Part shown: piece by piece, positions 9,304 through 18,563 of the stretch
How the letters are laid out: the number at the start of each line of letters is the position of its first letter
How positions within the stretch are numbered: the stretch's first letter is position 1
Assembly: GCF_006575665.1 (NCBI RefSeq)
Contig: NZ_CP041253.1
Location: 4,708,501 to 4,772,500, forward strand
Length of the DNA stretch: 64,000 nt
Reading direction: 5' to 3'
From: Echinicola soli
Lineage (GTDB): Bacteria; Bacteroidota; Bacteroidia; Cytophagales; Cyclobacteriaceae
Position numbers and translations under genes: made by a program
Notes under the pieces: model-generated
Seen by the model: only the letters and a program-made list of their open reading frames with translations
The model's database searches: none
What the model was told of the DNA's origin: nothing

Positions 9304-10908
9304 TCAATCCCTGGTCACCTTACTCCCCCACCAATCGGCATTGGGCTGCCATCCTGGCATAAGCATGTTATCCCGCTCTTCTTCCAGCCTTTTTAATCGC
9401 GCTGTCCTGGCCTGCGTCAGCACTTCTGCTTCCTTACTGGCGTCATAACCGGGATCAGGATAGGGATAATTGGCCTGATGGCTCTCCAGGTAAGCCAACA
9501 GCTTTTGGGTAAGTTTTTTCACCATTTTCCCCTTTGATGCAGCCACATTCTGCTGCTCATAAGGGTCTGTAGATAAATTGTACAGTTCGGACTGCTTGTT
9601 TTCCCAATAATAAATCAACTTCCAATCTCCACTTCGGATAATAGCACTGGGATCGCCTCCCTGGTTTCCGTAATGTGGATAATGCCAATAGAAATCGCGC
9701 GATTTCATCTTCTTCCCTTCCATTGCAGGAACCAGGCTTAATCCTTCCACCGCTTTCATACCCGACTGTCCCCCTCCTGTCAATTCCATCAGAGTAGGTA
9801 AAAAGTCGATGTTACTGGCAGGGGTTTTGATATTTCCTCCCGAAGTGCCAGGTACTTTAATAAAGAAGGGCACGCGAAGTCCACCTTCCCATTGGTAGCC
9901 TTTCCCCCCTCTGAGGGGTAAATTGGAAGTGGAAAAGTTATCGCCTGAGGCCACGCCGCCATGATCAGACGTGAAAATCACAATGGTATTATCATCTAGC
10001 CCCTGTGCTTCCAATGCCTCCATCACGATGCCCACTGCCTCGTCCATCGTTTCCACTAAACCTCCATAAACGGGATTATCCTGTTCCTGTCTAATGGGCA
10101 GCCTCCGCTCCATGGCATAACCATGATCGGCAATACCCGATGCCTCGGCCTTCTTGCGATATTTGGCCCACTTTTCGGCTGTCGTCTGTATCGGTCCATG
10201 CACAGCATAGAAAGAAAGCATGGCAAAAAAAGGCTTTTGATGTTCCTGCTCTATAAACGTAGCCGTTTCTTTTGCTAGGCGAATGCTGAGATTTTCACCA
10301 TTGGGGCCTTGGCTGAGCTTGGGATTATCATAGGGTGCAAAGTAACCGCCCTTAGGGCTTCCCCCTTCATAACCGCCGACATTGGTATCAAAACCATGGT
10401 CTTCAGGATAGGAACCTGCCCCGCCTAAATGCCACTTCCCGGCAAAAAACGTCTCATACCCATTGGCCTTCATGGCTTCTGGAAGGGTCAATAGATGCGC
10501 GGGTAATGAATGGTTATATACAGGAGGCAGCAGCTGTGTATGCCTACCGTAATTCCTCCAAGCCTCTCCTTCCGGTGCACCTATCCAATCGGTAATGCCA
10601 TGAACTGCAGGTGTTACCCCTGTCATCAATCCAGCCCGGGAAGGGCTACAGACACGCGATGAAGCGTATCCCTGCACAAAACGAAATGACTGCTTCCCTA
10701 ACCGATCGATATGGGGAGTTTCATAAAATTCACTTCCCGTGATTCCCAGGTCATGGTATCCCAGATCATCCACCAAAACCAATAGGACATTGGGCTTTTC
10801 ATTTACTTGCCCATGTGCAGGGGCCTTTGTAACACCCCACAAAAAAGAAAGGCACACTATAAACAAGAGTGACTTCCCCTTAAAAACAAAATCAATCATA
10901 ACACCCAA
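9304..10908 (-). CDS. Family S1 sulfatase (arylsulfatase A-like), secreted
   Basis: The 534-residue protein has an N-terminal hydrophobic signal (residues 10-34). VLLVLVDDLGYHDLG (D47-D48 as calcium ligands) and VCSPSRAGLMTG (C87 as the formylglycine precursor in the canonical CxPSR form) identify a type I sulfatase. FAGKWHLGG, HGPIQTTAEKW and FTSDHGGVASGDNFSTSN supply the remaining metal and substrate contacts. The domain order is that of arylsulfatase A-like enzymes with the C-terminal four-stranded subdomain (SGDWKLIYYWENK). It lies 123 bp upstream of the second sulfatase on the same strand. The two formylglycine motifs differ (CSPSR here, CVASR there), consistent with different subfamilies removing different sulfate esters from one polysaccharide. 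Confidence 0.93.
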   Translation of the reverse strand: MGVMIDFVFKGKSLLFIVCLSFLWGVTKAPAHGQVNEKPNVLLVLVDDLGYHDLGITGSEFYETPHIDRLGKQSFRFVQGYASSRVCSPSRAGLMTGVTPAVHGITDWIGAPEGEAWRNYGRHTQLLPPVYNHSLPAHLLTLPEAMKANGYETFFAGKWHLGGAGSYPEDHGFDTNVGGYEGGSPKGGYFAPYDNPKLSQGPNGENLSIRLAKETATFIEQEHQKPFFAMLSFYAVHGPIQTTAEKWAKYRKKAEASGIADHGYAMERRLPIRQEQDNPVYGGLVETMDEAVGIVMEALEAQGLDDNTIVIFTSDHGGVASGDNFSTSNLPLRGGKGYQWEGGLRVPFFIKVPGTSGGNIKTPASNIDFLPTLMELTGGGQSGMKAVEGLSLVPAMEGKKMKSRDFYWHYPHYGNQGGDPSAIIRSGDWKLIYYWENKQSELYNLSTDPYEQQNVAASKGKMVKKLTQKLLAYLESHQANYPYPDPGYDASKEAEVLTQARTARLKRLEEERDNMLMPGWQPNADWWGSKVTRD

Positions 10909-11022
10909 ATTATCTACTTCCTATACACACCAACAACATACAAACTTTACACTTTCGAAACACATGAAAACATAAGTTTTTAAAGAGATCGCAAAAAAAT
11001 GCGCAAGATTAGATAATCAAAA

Positions 11023-11050
11023 AAGTCCCCGATTAGTAAATCGGGGACTT
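11023..11050 (-). terminator. Rho-independent terminator
   Basis: AAGTCCCCGATT (11023-11034) and its exact complement (11039-11050) form a 12-bp stem with a 4-nt loop. On the minus strand it is followed by a run of T. It terminates the YtxH-like gene; the stem is symmetric enough to work weakly from the other side. Confidence 0.85.
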
Positions 11051-11094
11051 CGATCTGAATGTTAACCTTCAGTAATTAGTATGTCGTTAATAAA

Positions 11095-11340
11095 TTAAGA
11101 CTCTTTAGGAAGTACGGCATCTTTTTGTGCCTTTACCTTCTTGCTTAATTCAGAAATAGAACCTTTAAGCTCATCAAATTTCTTGTCTAATCTTCCGTTT
11201 AGGGTATGCGCCAAATCCTCACCTTGTTTTTGGACTTTCTTTCTTGTTTTGCCTCCTTCATCAGGAGCAAACATAATTCCCAATGCAACTCCGGCTGCTA
11301 GTCCGGCTACTACACCCAATAATACTTTTCCTTCACCCAT
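11095..11340 (-). CDS. YtxH domain protein
   Basis: This 81-residue protein starts with one short membrane-spanning or membrane-inserting segment (VLLGVVAGLAAGVALGIMFA, residues 6-25) immediately followed by PDEGGKTRKK, the classic YtxH/GvpP-like boundary. The rest is a charged amphipathic helix (residues 36-75) with coiled-coil character. Members of this family are small, stress-associated inner-membrane proteins in Bacteroidota and Firmicutes; the molecular role is not settled. A terminator lies directly downstream and the hypothetical coiled-coil gene lies 147 bp upstream on the same strand. Confidence 0.85.
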   Translation of the reverse strand: MGEGKVLLGVVAGLAAGVALGIMFAPDEGGKTRKKVQKQGEDLAHTLNGRLDKKFDELKGSISELSKKVKAQKDAVLPKES

Positions 11341-11487
11341 AATTTTACAATTTTTAGTGATTTAAACTAGTTTTAATTTAATTTTACAAAATTACGCACC
11401 ATGGTTAAAAACCTATATACCAAATGGATACGCACAAACATTATCAATCAACAACCATGCTAGAATTCATCATAACCCCTGAAAATC

Positions 11488-11934
11488 TTAATCATTTTCT
11501 TTTTTAAGATAGCATAGTCCTTCTTCTGTTATGGTGAAAATCTGCTTTTTCAATTTTCTAAAATCCTTTGCAAACAGGGCCACCAATTCTTCCAATTCCT
11601 CTTGGCGCCTGAAGATTTCCCTTGTCATGGGGTCACCTGCATAACACTGCTGACTGATGTCGTGGAGTTGACGGCTGACCTTATCATCTACCTCCTCCCT
11701 TCTTCGATCCAGTATCGCTAATCGATTTTCTATTCTTCTTGAAAGATTAAAATCGAGCTCTTCCAAAAAATGATGAAAATAACCCTCCATTAATTCTTTC
11801 AGAAAACGAATTTCATCTCTGTAAAAGGCCAAATCAGACCTCCAATGTTCACCAAGTGCATAAAGCTCAGTGCTCATGTCACGATTCTGGTGGTTTACCA
11901 GCACTCCGTCTTTGGCTCCAAAACCGGCTTCCAT
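11488..11934 (-). CDS. Uncharacterised helical protein
   Basis: The 148-residue protein has no signal peptide or membrane segment. From about residue 20 on it is almost entirely helix-forming and highly charged (FLKELMEGYFHHFLEELD, then RIENRLAILDRRREEVDDKV, and EELEELVALFAKDFRKLKKQ), with heptad-like spacing suggesting a coiled coil or helical bundle. No family is recognised with certainty. Its position upstream of the YtxH gene on the same strand raises the possibility of a shared stress-related role, which is only inference. The start at 11934 (MEAGFGAKDG) is tentative; the Met at residue 20 (position 11877) is an alternative. Confidence 0.6.
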   Translation of the reverse strand: MEAGFGAKDGVLVNHQNRDMSTELYALGEHWRSDLAFYRDEIRFLKELMEGYFHHFLEELDFNLSRRIENRLAILDRRREEVDDKVSRQLHDISQQCYAGDPMTREIFRRQEELEELVALFAKDFRKLKKQIFTITEEGLCYLKKEND

Positions 11935-12199
11935 AACATTTTCGGTAGAAGTAAACTAAAATCAGCCTTTTAAATCCTTATTCACTTTGGCAGCCTTCAT
12001 TTAAGGTCGCCCATATTGATTGAATTTTGAAGAGGTCTCCCCACCAAAACCTCCCTTTTGCCCACGATGGCACCGAATGGCGTCACATCGTTTCTGATAG
12101 GATATAATTTAACCAAATGAATACCTATTGGCAACAAAAACTTTAAAAATAAACGCAATCACCCTTAATATTCATGTGATCAAGAGTATTCCGAGAGCC

Positions 12200-13198
12200 T
12201 TATCCGCCCTTAAGTTCATTGGGGCTGGGCTCGTTATTGGTCCAGCAGTTAAGGTTATAGGCGGTGATATTGGCTATTTTTGCCAGTGCTTCCTTTGTCA
12301 AAAAAGCTTGGTGGCTCGTGATCAGGACATTCTGGAACGTGAGCAAGCGGGCAATGACATCGTCTTGTAGGATATCTTCCGAATGGTCTTCGAAGAAAAG
12401 GTCTTCCTCCTCTTCATATACATCCATTCCGAAACTACCTATTTGACCGGTTTTTAAAGCTTCGATGACTTCTTTGGTGTTTACCAGGGCACCCCTGCTG
12501 GTGTTGATGAGCATCACTCCCTTTTTCATGTGATCGATACTGGAGACATTGATCATGTATTTAGACTCTGGAGACAGTGGAAGGTGAAGGGTAATGATAT
12601 CTGATTTGTTACAGAGGGTTTTAAAATCCACATACGTTATCGCCACTTCTTCTTTTAACCCCTCATTGATATATGGGTCATAGGCCAGTAGACTGCATCC
12701 AAAGCCACTGAGTGTCTTGGCCACTTTGCCGCCTATTTTCCCCGTACCGGCGATCCCAATGGTCTTCCCCTCCATGTCAAATCCCACTAAGCCATCCAGG
12801 GAAAAATTCAAATCCCTGACCCTGTTATGTGCCTTGACCAGTTTACGGTTCAATGCCAACATAAGGGCGACGGTATGCTCGGCGATGGCCGCTGGAGAAT
12901 ACTCAGGCACCCTGGCTACTTTTATACCCAGTTTCTCGGCCACCGAAAGATCCACATGGTTAAATCCAGCAGAGCGCAATGCCAAAAACCTCACCCCCAT
13001 CTCCTTCATTTTTTCCAATACTGGCCTAGAGCAATTATCGGTCACAAAAACAGCCACTGCATCACTCCCTGCGGCCAGGCCTACAGTATCCATGGTCAGC
13101 CGCATCTCCAACAGCTTAAGCACATGTCCTGAAAGGGCTTCCTGTAAATAACTATGCTCAAATTTATGGGCACTAAATGCGGTGATCTTCATCGTCAA
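12200..13198 (-). CDS. D-lactate dehydrogenase-like 2-hydroxyacid dehydrogenase
   Basis: This 332-residue cytoplasmic enzyme belongs to the D-isomer-specific 2-hydroxyacid dehydrogenase family. The N-terminal catalytic part contains LRSAGFNHVDLSVAEKLGI. The NAD-binding domain shows GIAGTGKIGGKVAKTLSGFG (GxGxxG). Next come NTSRGALVNTKEVI with the catalytic Arg, a Glu-rich stretch near residue 270, and LITSHQAFLTKEAL with the catalytic His. The spacing and the phrase VPEYSPAAIAEHTVALML are those of fermentative D-lactate dehydrogenase (LdhA), which reduces pyruvate with NADH. Related enzymes reduce other 2-ketoacids, so the pyruvate assignment is likely but not proven. It is a single gene, preceded by about 730 bp of non-coding DNA. 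Confidence 0.88.
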   Translation of the reverse strand: MTMKITAFSAHKFEHSYLQEALSGHVLKLLEMRLTMDTVGLAAGSDAVAVFVTDNCSRPVLEKMKEMGVRFLALRSAGFNHVDLSVAEKLGIKVARVPEYSPAAIAEHTVALMLALNRKLVKAHNRVRDLNFSLDGLVGFDMEGKTIGIAGTGKIGGKVAKTLSGFGCSLLAYDPYINEGLKEEVAITYVDFKTLCNKSDIITLHLPLSPESKYMINVSSIDHMKKGVMLINTSRGALVNTKEVIEALKTGQIGSFGMDVYEEEEDLFFEDHSEDILQDDVIARLLTFQNVLITSHQAFLTKEALAKIANITAYNLNCWTNNEPSPNELKGG

Positions 13199-13932
13199 CG
13201 GAATTAAAAGGTTTGTATTTTCTAGTCCTACCTTGTCAAATTAAGCGGTTGGATTTATACGATTCCTCCTACCTCGGGAGAACAATCGTTTTGTCATCTC
13301 ACCATGGTGAGGGAATCCCCGTAATTAACCTGAACCTGACAAAGTAGTATTAGTGATTTCAGGACTATTTACAATACTCTGCACACCTCCCGAACCTGTA
13401 AAAATTACTTATGAAAAATAGCCAATTTTAAGTTTACTTCAAAAACATCAAGCTCCAAAATTCAGGTAAACGCGGTCAAAATCATTTTAAACTATCATAT
13501 CAGCCTGAGCGAACCTGTCTAGCCAAATAGAGTCGAAGGCTAGACATTTGACCTCTACTCCACCTCGAGGACATATTATGGTATTTTTTCTTTACATACA
13601 GTATTTCACTTAGCCTTCCGCTAGTACTGGTATCCATTAACCAAGCCCCCACTGCCGTAGTAAAAACAAGTGGCTTAATATTGGGTTTAAACAGCGAACT
13701 AAAACAAACGAAACACTTAAATTATTCAAGAAGGTGATTTAAATAATTGCCTTTTACTTTAAAAAATTCAATTTTATTTGTTCATTCACAACTGAAAACC
13801 AGGTAAAAATACCCAAAAATAAATAACCCCTAATTATTATCAACATGGAAAGGAAACGAACATCAACATACGCCAAAAACGGGAACATCCAACTCCCGAT
13901 CAGCTTAACACAAAAATAAAGCGGCATTTAAA
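13199..13932. other. Intergenic region, no gene seen
   Basis: The 734 bp between the divergently oriented D-LDH-like gene and the pseudo-receiver gene are AT-rich and lack a credible ORF on either strand. A short palindrome around TCTCACCATGGTGAG (near 13297-13311) is visible. I see no RNA gene. It probably holds both promoters. Confidence 0.6.
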
Positions 13933-13968
13933 TTGTTTATGTACCTAAGAACCTCTCCAATTTATTTT

Positions 13969-14358
13969 ATGGCTGAAATTGTAATATTTGAAAAGGACCT
14001 TGATCTGGCCGACAATATTTGTGAAATCCTTAAATATGGTAATTTTACCACTGTCGCCCTTAAAGTAATCCCAGAAAGTCCGGACATTCCCGCGCTTAAT
14101 CCCTCCCTGTTTATTATTGGAGAAGAAGGCAGAAATGACCAAGAATTAATGGGAAGAATAAGCAAATTGTGTAACCACTTCCACTGTCCTCTGGTAGTGC
14201 TTTCTTCCGGTCTACATTCAGCTCGTGATAAGAATCAATGTGCCTGTACCCTAAAAACAGCCATTGTAAACAAACCTTTTACTTTCCGATCATTGCACTC
14301 CGCGATCAACAAGTTACTTAAGGGACAAGGCACCAAAGCTACCATGTACATCAATTGA
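13969..14358 (+). CDS. Pseudo-receiver (degenerate response-regulator) protein
   Basis: I take the ATG at 13969 (MAEIVIFEKDLDLADNICEI) rather than the upstream one at 13933, because receiver folds start with beta-1 exactly there. The 129-residue protein has the alternating pattern of a CheY-like domain: an acidic pair after beta-1 (EKD), NPSLFIIGEE at the beta-3 position, PLVVLSSG at beta-4 and AIVNKPF with the conserved Lys at beta-5. The phosphoacceptor Asp expected at the end of beta-3 is replaced by Gly51 (FIIG instead of the usual LLxD). It has no output domain. It is therefore likely a phosphorylation-independent adaptor. No partner kinase is adjacent; the LytS/LytTR pair lies about 4 kb away. 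A terminator follows. Confidence 0.65.
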   Translation: MAEIVIFEKDLDLADNICEILKYGNFTTVALKVIPESPDIPALNPSLFIIGEEGRNDQELMGRISKLCNHFHCPLVVLSSGLHSARDKNQCACTLKTAIVNKPFTFRSLHSAINKLLKGQGTKATMYIN

Positions 14359-14390
14359 TGTGCAAAATGGGAACGTGATTCCTAAAACGA

Positions 14391-14426
14391 AAGAAGGCTG
14401 AAGCAAAACTACTCCAACCTTCTTTT
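14391..14426 (+). terminator. Probable terminator of the pseudo-receiver gene
   Basis: AAGAAGG (14391-14397) pairs with CCTTCTT (14418-14424), with a 20-nt loop, and is followed by TT. It lies 32 bp after the stop codon. The stem is short, so the call is moderate. Confidence 0.5.
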
Positions 14427-14487
14427 CATGCAATCCTTGCCCACAGGAAAAGAACTGCCATCAATTAACAAAAACCCAAATAACGAA

Positions 14488-16968
14488 TTAATTATCTTTA
14501 ACGAAGACGTTTACCCACCTGGTCATGGTGTGGCCTTCCTTATCTTCGACGTTGACTTTTACGGCGGCCAGTCCAGTCTCGGCAGCCGTGAATTTCAAGT
14601 GATCATCCTGTATGGAGAAAGGTCTGTCCTTGGATCGGCCTTCCAGTGAAAAGCGAAGCCCCTCCTCAAATCCCCTGAACAAAACTTTGAGGTCAAGGTT
14701 TAGCGCATCACCTTTCCCAAGAAAATAATGCGGCCTGGACATCCAGTCCAAATAATCATCTAACTGCGTAAATCCATTGCGATCTTTATCCTGATTGGCA
14801 TCCGAAAAGTCACCATTTTCACTGTCAGGGTTCAATCCCCTGGCTTTCTCCCACCAATCGGGCAAGCCGTCCTGATCAGTATCCCATTTTGCTGGACGAT
14901 GTACCTCGGGATATACTTCCCAGCCTCCCACATCCTGCTCGGTATCCGGCATCCCCGGAATGCCACTCAGGCTGCCTTTGTAAGTATAAGTGCTGTCCAA
15001 GGTTTCTCGGATGATCCTTTGGTCATGATCATCCAGCACTGGCTGGTTGGCACCGACATCTGATAATACTATTTTATATGCTTCTCTGGCAGGCTGTGTG
15101 GTGATGTATGATGGGAAAAACGGCTCATCTACAAAACCCTCGTACTTTTTATAGTCTCCATTATGGTAGCGTTCCCTTCTCCCCTCTTCCTGATTATCTT
15201 CGTCAAAATAGCCTGGCATGACATTGCCGGAGAAATAGCCCCGCTGCGTGCCCAGCCCCACTCCCTCGTGATCGATGGTCAAGGCGATAAAATGTTTGGT
15301 GCCCGGTCCTGGCTTGTAATAATTATTGACAAAATTCACCTCATGGGATCCACCATCTGTCGTTCTGCTGCCCCAATTGTAGACCACGTTGTTTCTGATG
15401 TCCAGTTTACCTTTGTAGTAGGCATTGCCATCCAGTCCACTGCCCATACTCCAGTTTCTGCCGTAGTTGTGGGCCAGTAAATTATGGTGGAAGCTTCCGA
15501 TATCACCACCGATCGTTGCGGCATATCCGTGCATTTTTCCTTGTTCATATTTGCCATGATCAGCTATATTGAGGGCTTCGGCGATCAAGGTTTTCTGTAA
15601 AGTAATATGATGCGCTCCCCTAGAGCTGAAGGATTCATCAATGGTCCACCGGATGGAACAATGATCAATAATGCTGTAATTGGCTCCCGTGAGTCCCATT
15701 CCGTCAAAAGTACGTCCTGCACCAATCCCTACCCGAAGGAAACGGGCCACTCCATCATTACCTGTAATGCCCAATGGGGCCCTTTCGATCATGATACCTT
15801 TTCCAGGGGCCGTTTGTCCCGCGATGGTCACATAGGGCTGGTTAGAAACCAGTCTGGATTCCAGTTCAATGGTCCCTCCCACGGCAAAAACAATGGTTCT
15901 CGGCCCTATATCATTGGTCACGGCTTCCCTTAGACTTCCTGGACCGCTGTCGTTTAGATTGGTCACGGTGACTACTTTGCCACCTCTTCCCCCTCGGGCA
16001 TAGCGACCATATCCCTCTGCTCCTCGGAAAGCTAATTGCGCTGGCCGGAAGTACCACACATTTCCTTTGGTTACTTCCCCATTTTGGTCCACTTCGTCCA
16101 CCCTCCAGTAATAGGTATCCATGCTGTAAAGATCCTTGACCTGATATTGGTTAGTACTGAGCGCTCCTTGATAAGCTACATCTTGGGGAGTAGCGCTCTC
16201 CACTGCTGTTTTAGATGTACCGAAGTACAATTGGTGCTGTACATCTTCTTCGGCAGGTTCCCACATCAGCACTACGCCATTGCCCGCTTCCACGTGCTCA
16301 TCACCATCTTCGGGCATGGGGTTTTTCGCCTGTCTCTTTATATTGGGCCTGTTGAGTTCAAATCCATTCCAGACCAAGGCCGCTGCATTAGCTTGGCCCT
16401 TGGGATCGTTCACCATCCTGATGGTCACTGCTTCACCTGCTGCTACCTCAAATGTCAAATATCCTGTAGCAGTAGCGGCACTGCTTTCTGCCCTATTACT
16501 GGGCATCAAGTCATCAATCTGCAATTCATCATTGACATAAATATCAATAGAGGAAAACGTATGGTTTTCTGGATTATCAAACGTATTGTAAAAATTCATC
16601 AGGGAATGCTTGCCAGCCGGAAGTCCATCAATGGTCAAGGTTATTTCCTCATTCGCCACCACACCATCATTGCTCAAACGAGCGTAAAACGGGGCCTGGA
16701 TACCTGCCTTGTACCAACTGGAATGTAGCACATCCCCTTTGACGGTAAACTGTATATTGGAAAAGGTAGCTTCCGCTTTATTTCCTTCTTCCACAACCCA
16801 AGAGGTGTAGCCTGGCTCATTTACCTCTCCTAGCTTCCGTCCTGCAAAATCAAAATCAACTTTTAATGTTGGCGATTGTGCATAGCCTAGGGTAGCCGTA
16901 AGCCCTAAAAAGGCCAAGCAAGCCAATTTATAAACGTATTTTTGTAAAGATGTAATCGTTAGCTTCAT
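14488..16968 (-). CDS. Secreted polysaccharide lyase family 1 (pectate-lyase-like) multidomain protein
   Basis: The start at 16968 (MKLTITSLQKYVYKLACLAF) gives an 826-residue protein with a signal peptide ending LGYAQ; an ATG 36 nt upstream would spoil the signal. Residues about 30-200 look like a malectin/CBM-type beta-sandwich (LKVDFDFAGRKLGEVNEPGY, SSIDIYVNDE). Residues about 215-300 look like a fibronectin-III-like module (VVLMWEPAEEDVQHQLYFGT, YYWRVDEVDQNGEV). The right-handed beta-helix starts at GAEGYGRYARGGRGGKVVTV and runs through YVTIAGQTAPGKGI and FNNNYYKPGPGTKHFIAL-like ladder turns. A calcium-binding DTDQDGLPDWWE segment follows, then a C-terminal Ig-like domain. PL1 enzymes cleave polygalacturonate by beta-elimination. 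The related PL1 gene is at 20917. Confidence 0.88.
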   Translation of the reverse strand: MKLTITSLQKYVYKLACLAFLGLTATLGYAQSPTLKVDFDFAGRKLGEVNEPGYTSWVVEEGNKAEATFSNIQFTVKGDVLHSSWYKAGIQAPFYARLSNDGVVANEEITLTIDGLPAGKHSLMNFYNTFDNPENHTFSSIDIYVNDELQIDDLMPSNRAESSAATATGYLTFEVAAGEAVTIRMVNDPKGQANAAALVWNGFELNRPNIKRQAKNPMPEDGDEHVEAGNGVVLMWEPAEEDVQHQLYFGTSKTAVESATPQDVAYQGALSTNQYQVKDLYSMDTYYWRVDEVDQNGEVTKGNVWYFRPAQLAFRGAEGYGRYARGGRGGKVVTVTNLNDSGPGSLREAVTNDIGPRTIVFAVGGTIELESRLVSNQPYVTIAGQTAPGKGIMIERAPLGITGNDGVARFLRVGIGAGRTFDGMGLTGANYSIIDHCSIRWTIDESFSSRGAHHITLQKTLIAEALNIADHGKYEQGKMHGYAATIGGDIGSFHHNLLAHNYGRNWSMGSGLDGNAYYKGKLDIRNNVVYNWGSRTTDGGSHEVNFVNNYYKPGPGTKHFIALTIDHEGVGLGTQRGYFSGNVMPGYFDEDNQEEGRRERYHNGDYKKYEGFVDEPFFPSYITTQPAREAYKIVLSDVGANQPVLDDHDQRIIRETLDSTYTYKGSLSGIPGMPDTEQDVGGWEVYPEVHRPAKWDTDQDGLPDWWEKARGLNPDSENGDFSDANQDKDRNGFTQLDDYLDWMSRPHYFLGKGDALNLDLKVLFRGFEEGLRFSLEGRSKDRPFSIQDDHLKFTAAETGLAAVKVNVEDKEGHTMTRWVNVFVKDN

Positions 16969-17279
16969 AATTATGCTATTGGTTATTTTTAGTATTGGAC
17001 GCATCCTGATTCAGGCAATAATTGGCGTCCACTAGCTTTTTTGGATAACATGAAAGTACTATCAATTTTTGCTTTAAATGAGTGTATTACTACCAAAAAG
17101 GATATTTATCCGCTGAACCGGGAAATAAAGCGGCCGAATGATCATCTTAAATCCCGCACCGCCACCGCTTCACTTCAGCCTTTTGACATCCCGATTCAGC
17201 AAGCCCCTATCCCTGTTAGAAGATTCCGAATTGTCAGTAGCGGTATTTTTTCCTTATTTCATACATTCGTAAATCCAAT

Positions 17280-18542
17280 ATGTACATCCGCTTGATCTAT
17301 ATTCGGTCCATTTTACTATTAATCACATCATTAATCCTTAGTGCCCCACTAACGGCGCAGCAGGAGGCATTTATTTATGGCGAAGTCGAACTCCGTGATG
17401 AATCGAGACTAACAGGGAAAATCACTTGGAGTGCCGGCCAAAGCCTTTGGGTGGACCTCCTGGTAGCTGAAAAAAAAGATAACACTATCCTCGACCACCT
17501 CAGCCAAGACGATATCGCACACCTTAGTGCAGGCGAAAAAAAAACAGACTGGGGATTTATGGCCCTTTGGAAAAACCAGTATCCTTCTCGTAAACTCACA
17601 TTCCGAAGTCAATTTGGGAATCTTCTGGAAATTATGGTTACAGGGGATGCCGATGCTACCATCGTACTGAAAAACCATGAGAACATTCGGGTATTTTTGG
17701 ATGGCGACCAGGAATATGATCATCAACTGGGCGAATCCATCACCGTTCAGCTCGAAAACGGGAAAAAGAGGACGCTTTCGTGGAGAAACATCGAACGTGT
17801 TCGATTTCAGAAGACACCCGCAAAGCTGCCAAATTTTGAAAGCAGCCCTCTTTATGGGCATGTAACCACCAGGACAGGCTATGCCTATGAAGGCTTGATC
17901 AAGTGGGACATGGACGAACACCTCGATGACCAATACCTGGACGGTACCACCATCGATGACCGCAGGGCACGCTATCACTTTTACGAGGTAAAATCCATTC
18001 GCCCCAAAAACAAAGGTTCCCTTATCCAGCTACAATCCAACAAGGAAATTTACCTCCACGAATTCACCAATGTCACCAACAAAAATACCGGTATACAAAT
18101 ACGTAATCCCCATTGGGGGCAGATAGCCCTAAAATGGGGTGATTTTAAAACGGCCCATTTCACACCCTATCCGGCCGGATCGGCGTTTAGCTATGATGAT
18201 TTTACATCTCCCAGCGCACTCCATGGCACTGTAAAGCTAAAAAGTGGACAGGAAATCACAGGATCCATTTACTACGATCTGGATGAACATTGGAGCATAG
18301 AAACCTTGGATGGCTGGGCGCAAGGTGGCGGTTTAAGGCAAATCCCTTTTTCTCTGATCAAGGAAGTGTATCCGGTAAGTGACACCCATACAGCGGTGAT
18401 CCTGGTGGATAATGAAAAAATCATCCTTGGAGAACGGAGTGACGTGGACCAAAACAACTGGGGCATCATGGTCAGGTCGATGAATGGCCAGTTTAGCTAT
18501 ATCCCTTGGCAAAATTTACAGAAACTAAAATTTGATCACTAG
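17280..18542 (+). CDS. Secreted beta-repeat protein of unknown function
   Basis: The 420-residue protein has an N-terminal signal (IRSILLLITSLILSAPLTAQ). The mature part consists of three similar beta-rich repeats, each opening with a turn-rich phrase: GEVELRDESRLTGKITW, then GHVTTRTGYAYEGLIKWDMD, then GTVKLKSGQEITGSIYYDLD. The last two continue with DEHxxxxxLDG and end in a valine/isoleucine strand followed by NxEIYL or NEKIIL. I do not recognise the family. It ends 21 bp before a LytS-type histidine kinase gene and is followed by the LytTR regulator, so the three probably form one operon. A periplasmic sensor or envelope role coupled to the two-component system is a reasonable guess, not shown. 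A PL1 lyase gene is divergently transcribed upstream. Confidence 0.7.
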   Translation: MYIRLIYIRSILLLITSLILSAPLTAQQEAFIYGEVELRDESRLTGKITWSAGQSLWVDLLVAEKKDNTILDHLSQDDIAHLSAGEKKTDWGFMALWKNQYPSRKLTFRSQFGNLLEIMVTGDADATIVLKNHENIRVFLDGDQEYDHQLGESITVQLENGKKRTLSWRNIERVRFQKTPAKLPNFESSPLYGHVTTRTGYAYEGLIKWDMDEHLDDQYLDGTTIDDRRARYHFYEVKSIRPKNKGSLIQLQSNKEIYLHEFTNVTNKNTGIQIRNPHWGQIALKWGDFKTAHFTPYPAGSAFSYDDFTSPSALHGTVKLKSGQEITGSIYYDLDEHWSIETLDGWAQGGGLRQIPFSLIKEVYPVSDTHTAVILVDNEKIILGERSDVDQNNWGIMVRSMNGQFSYIPWQNLQKLKFDH

Positions 18543-18563
18543 GCCACTTTTAGTGCTTTTTCA

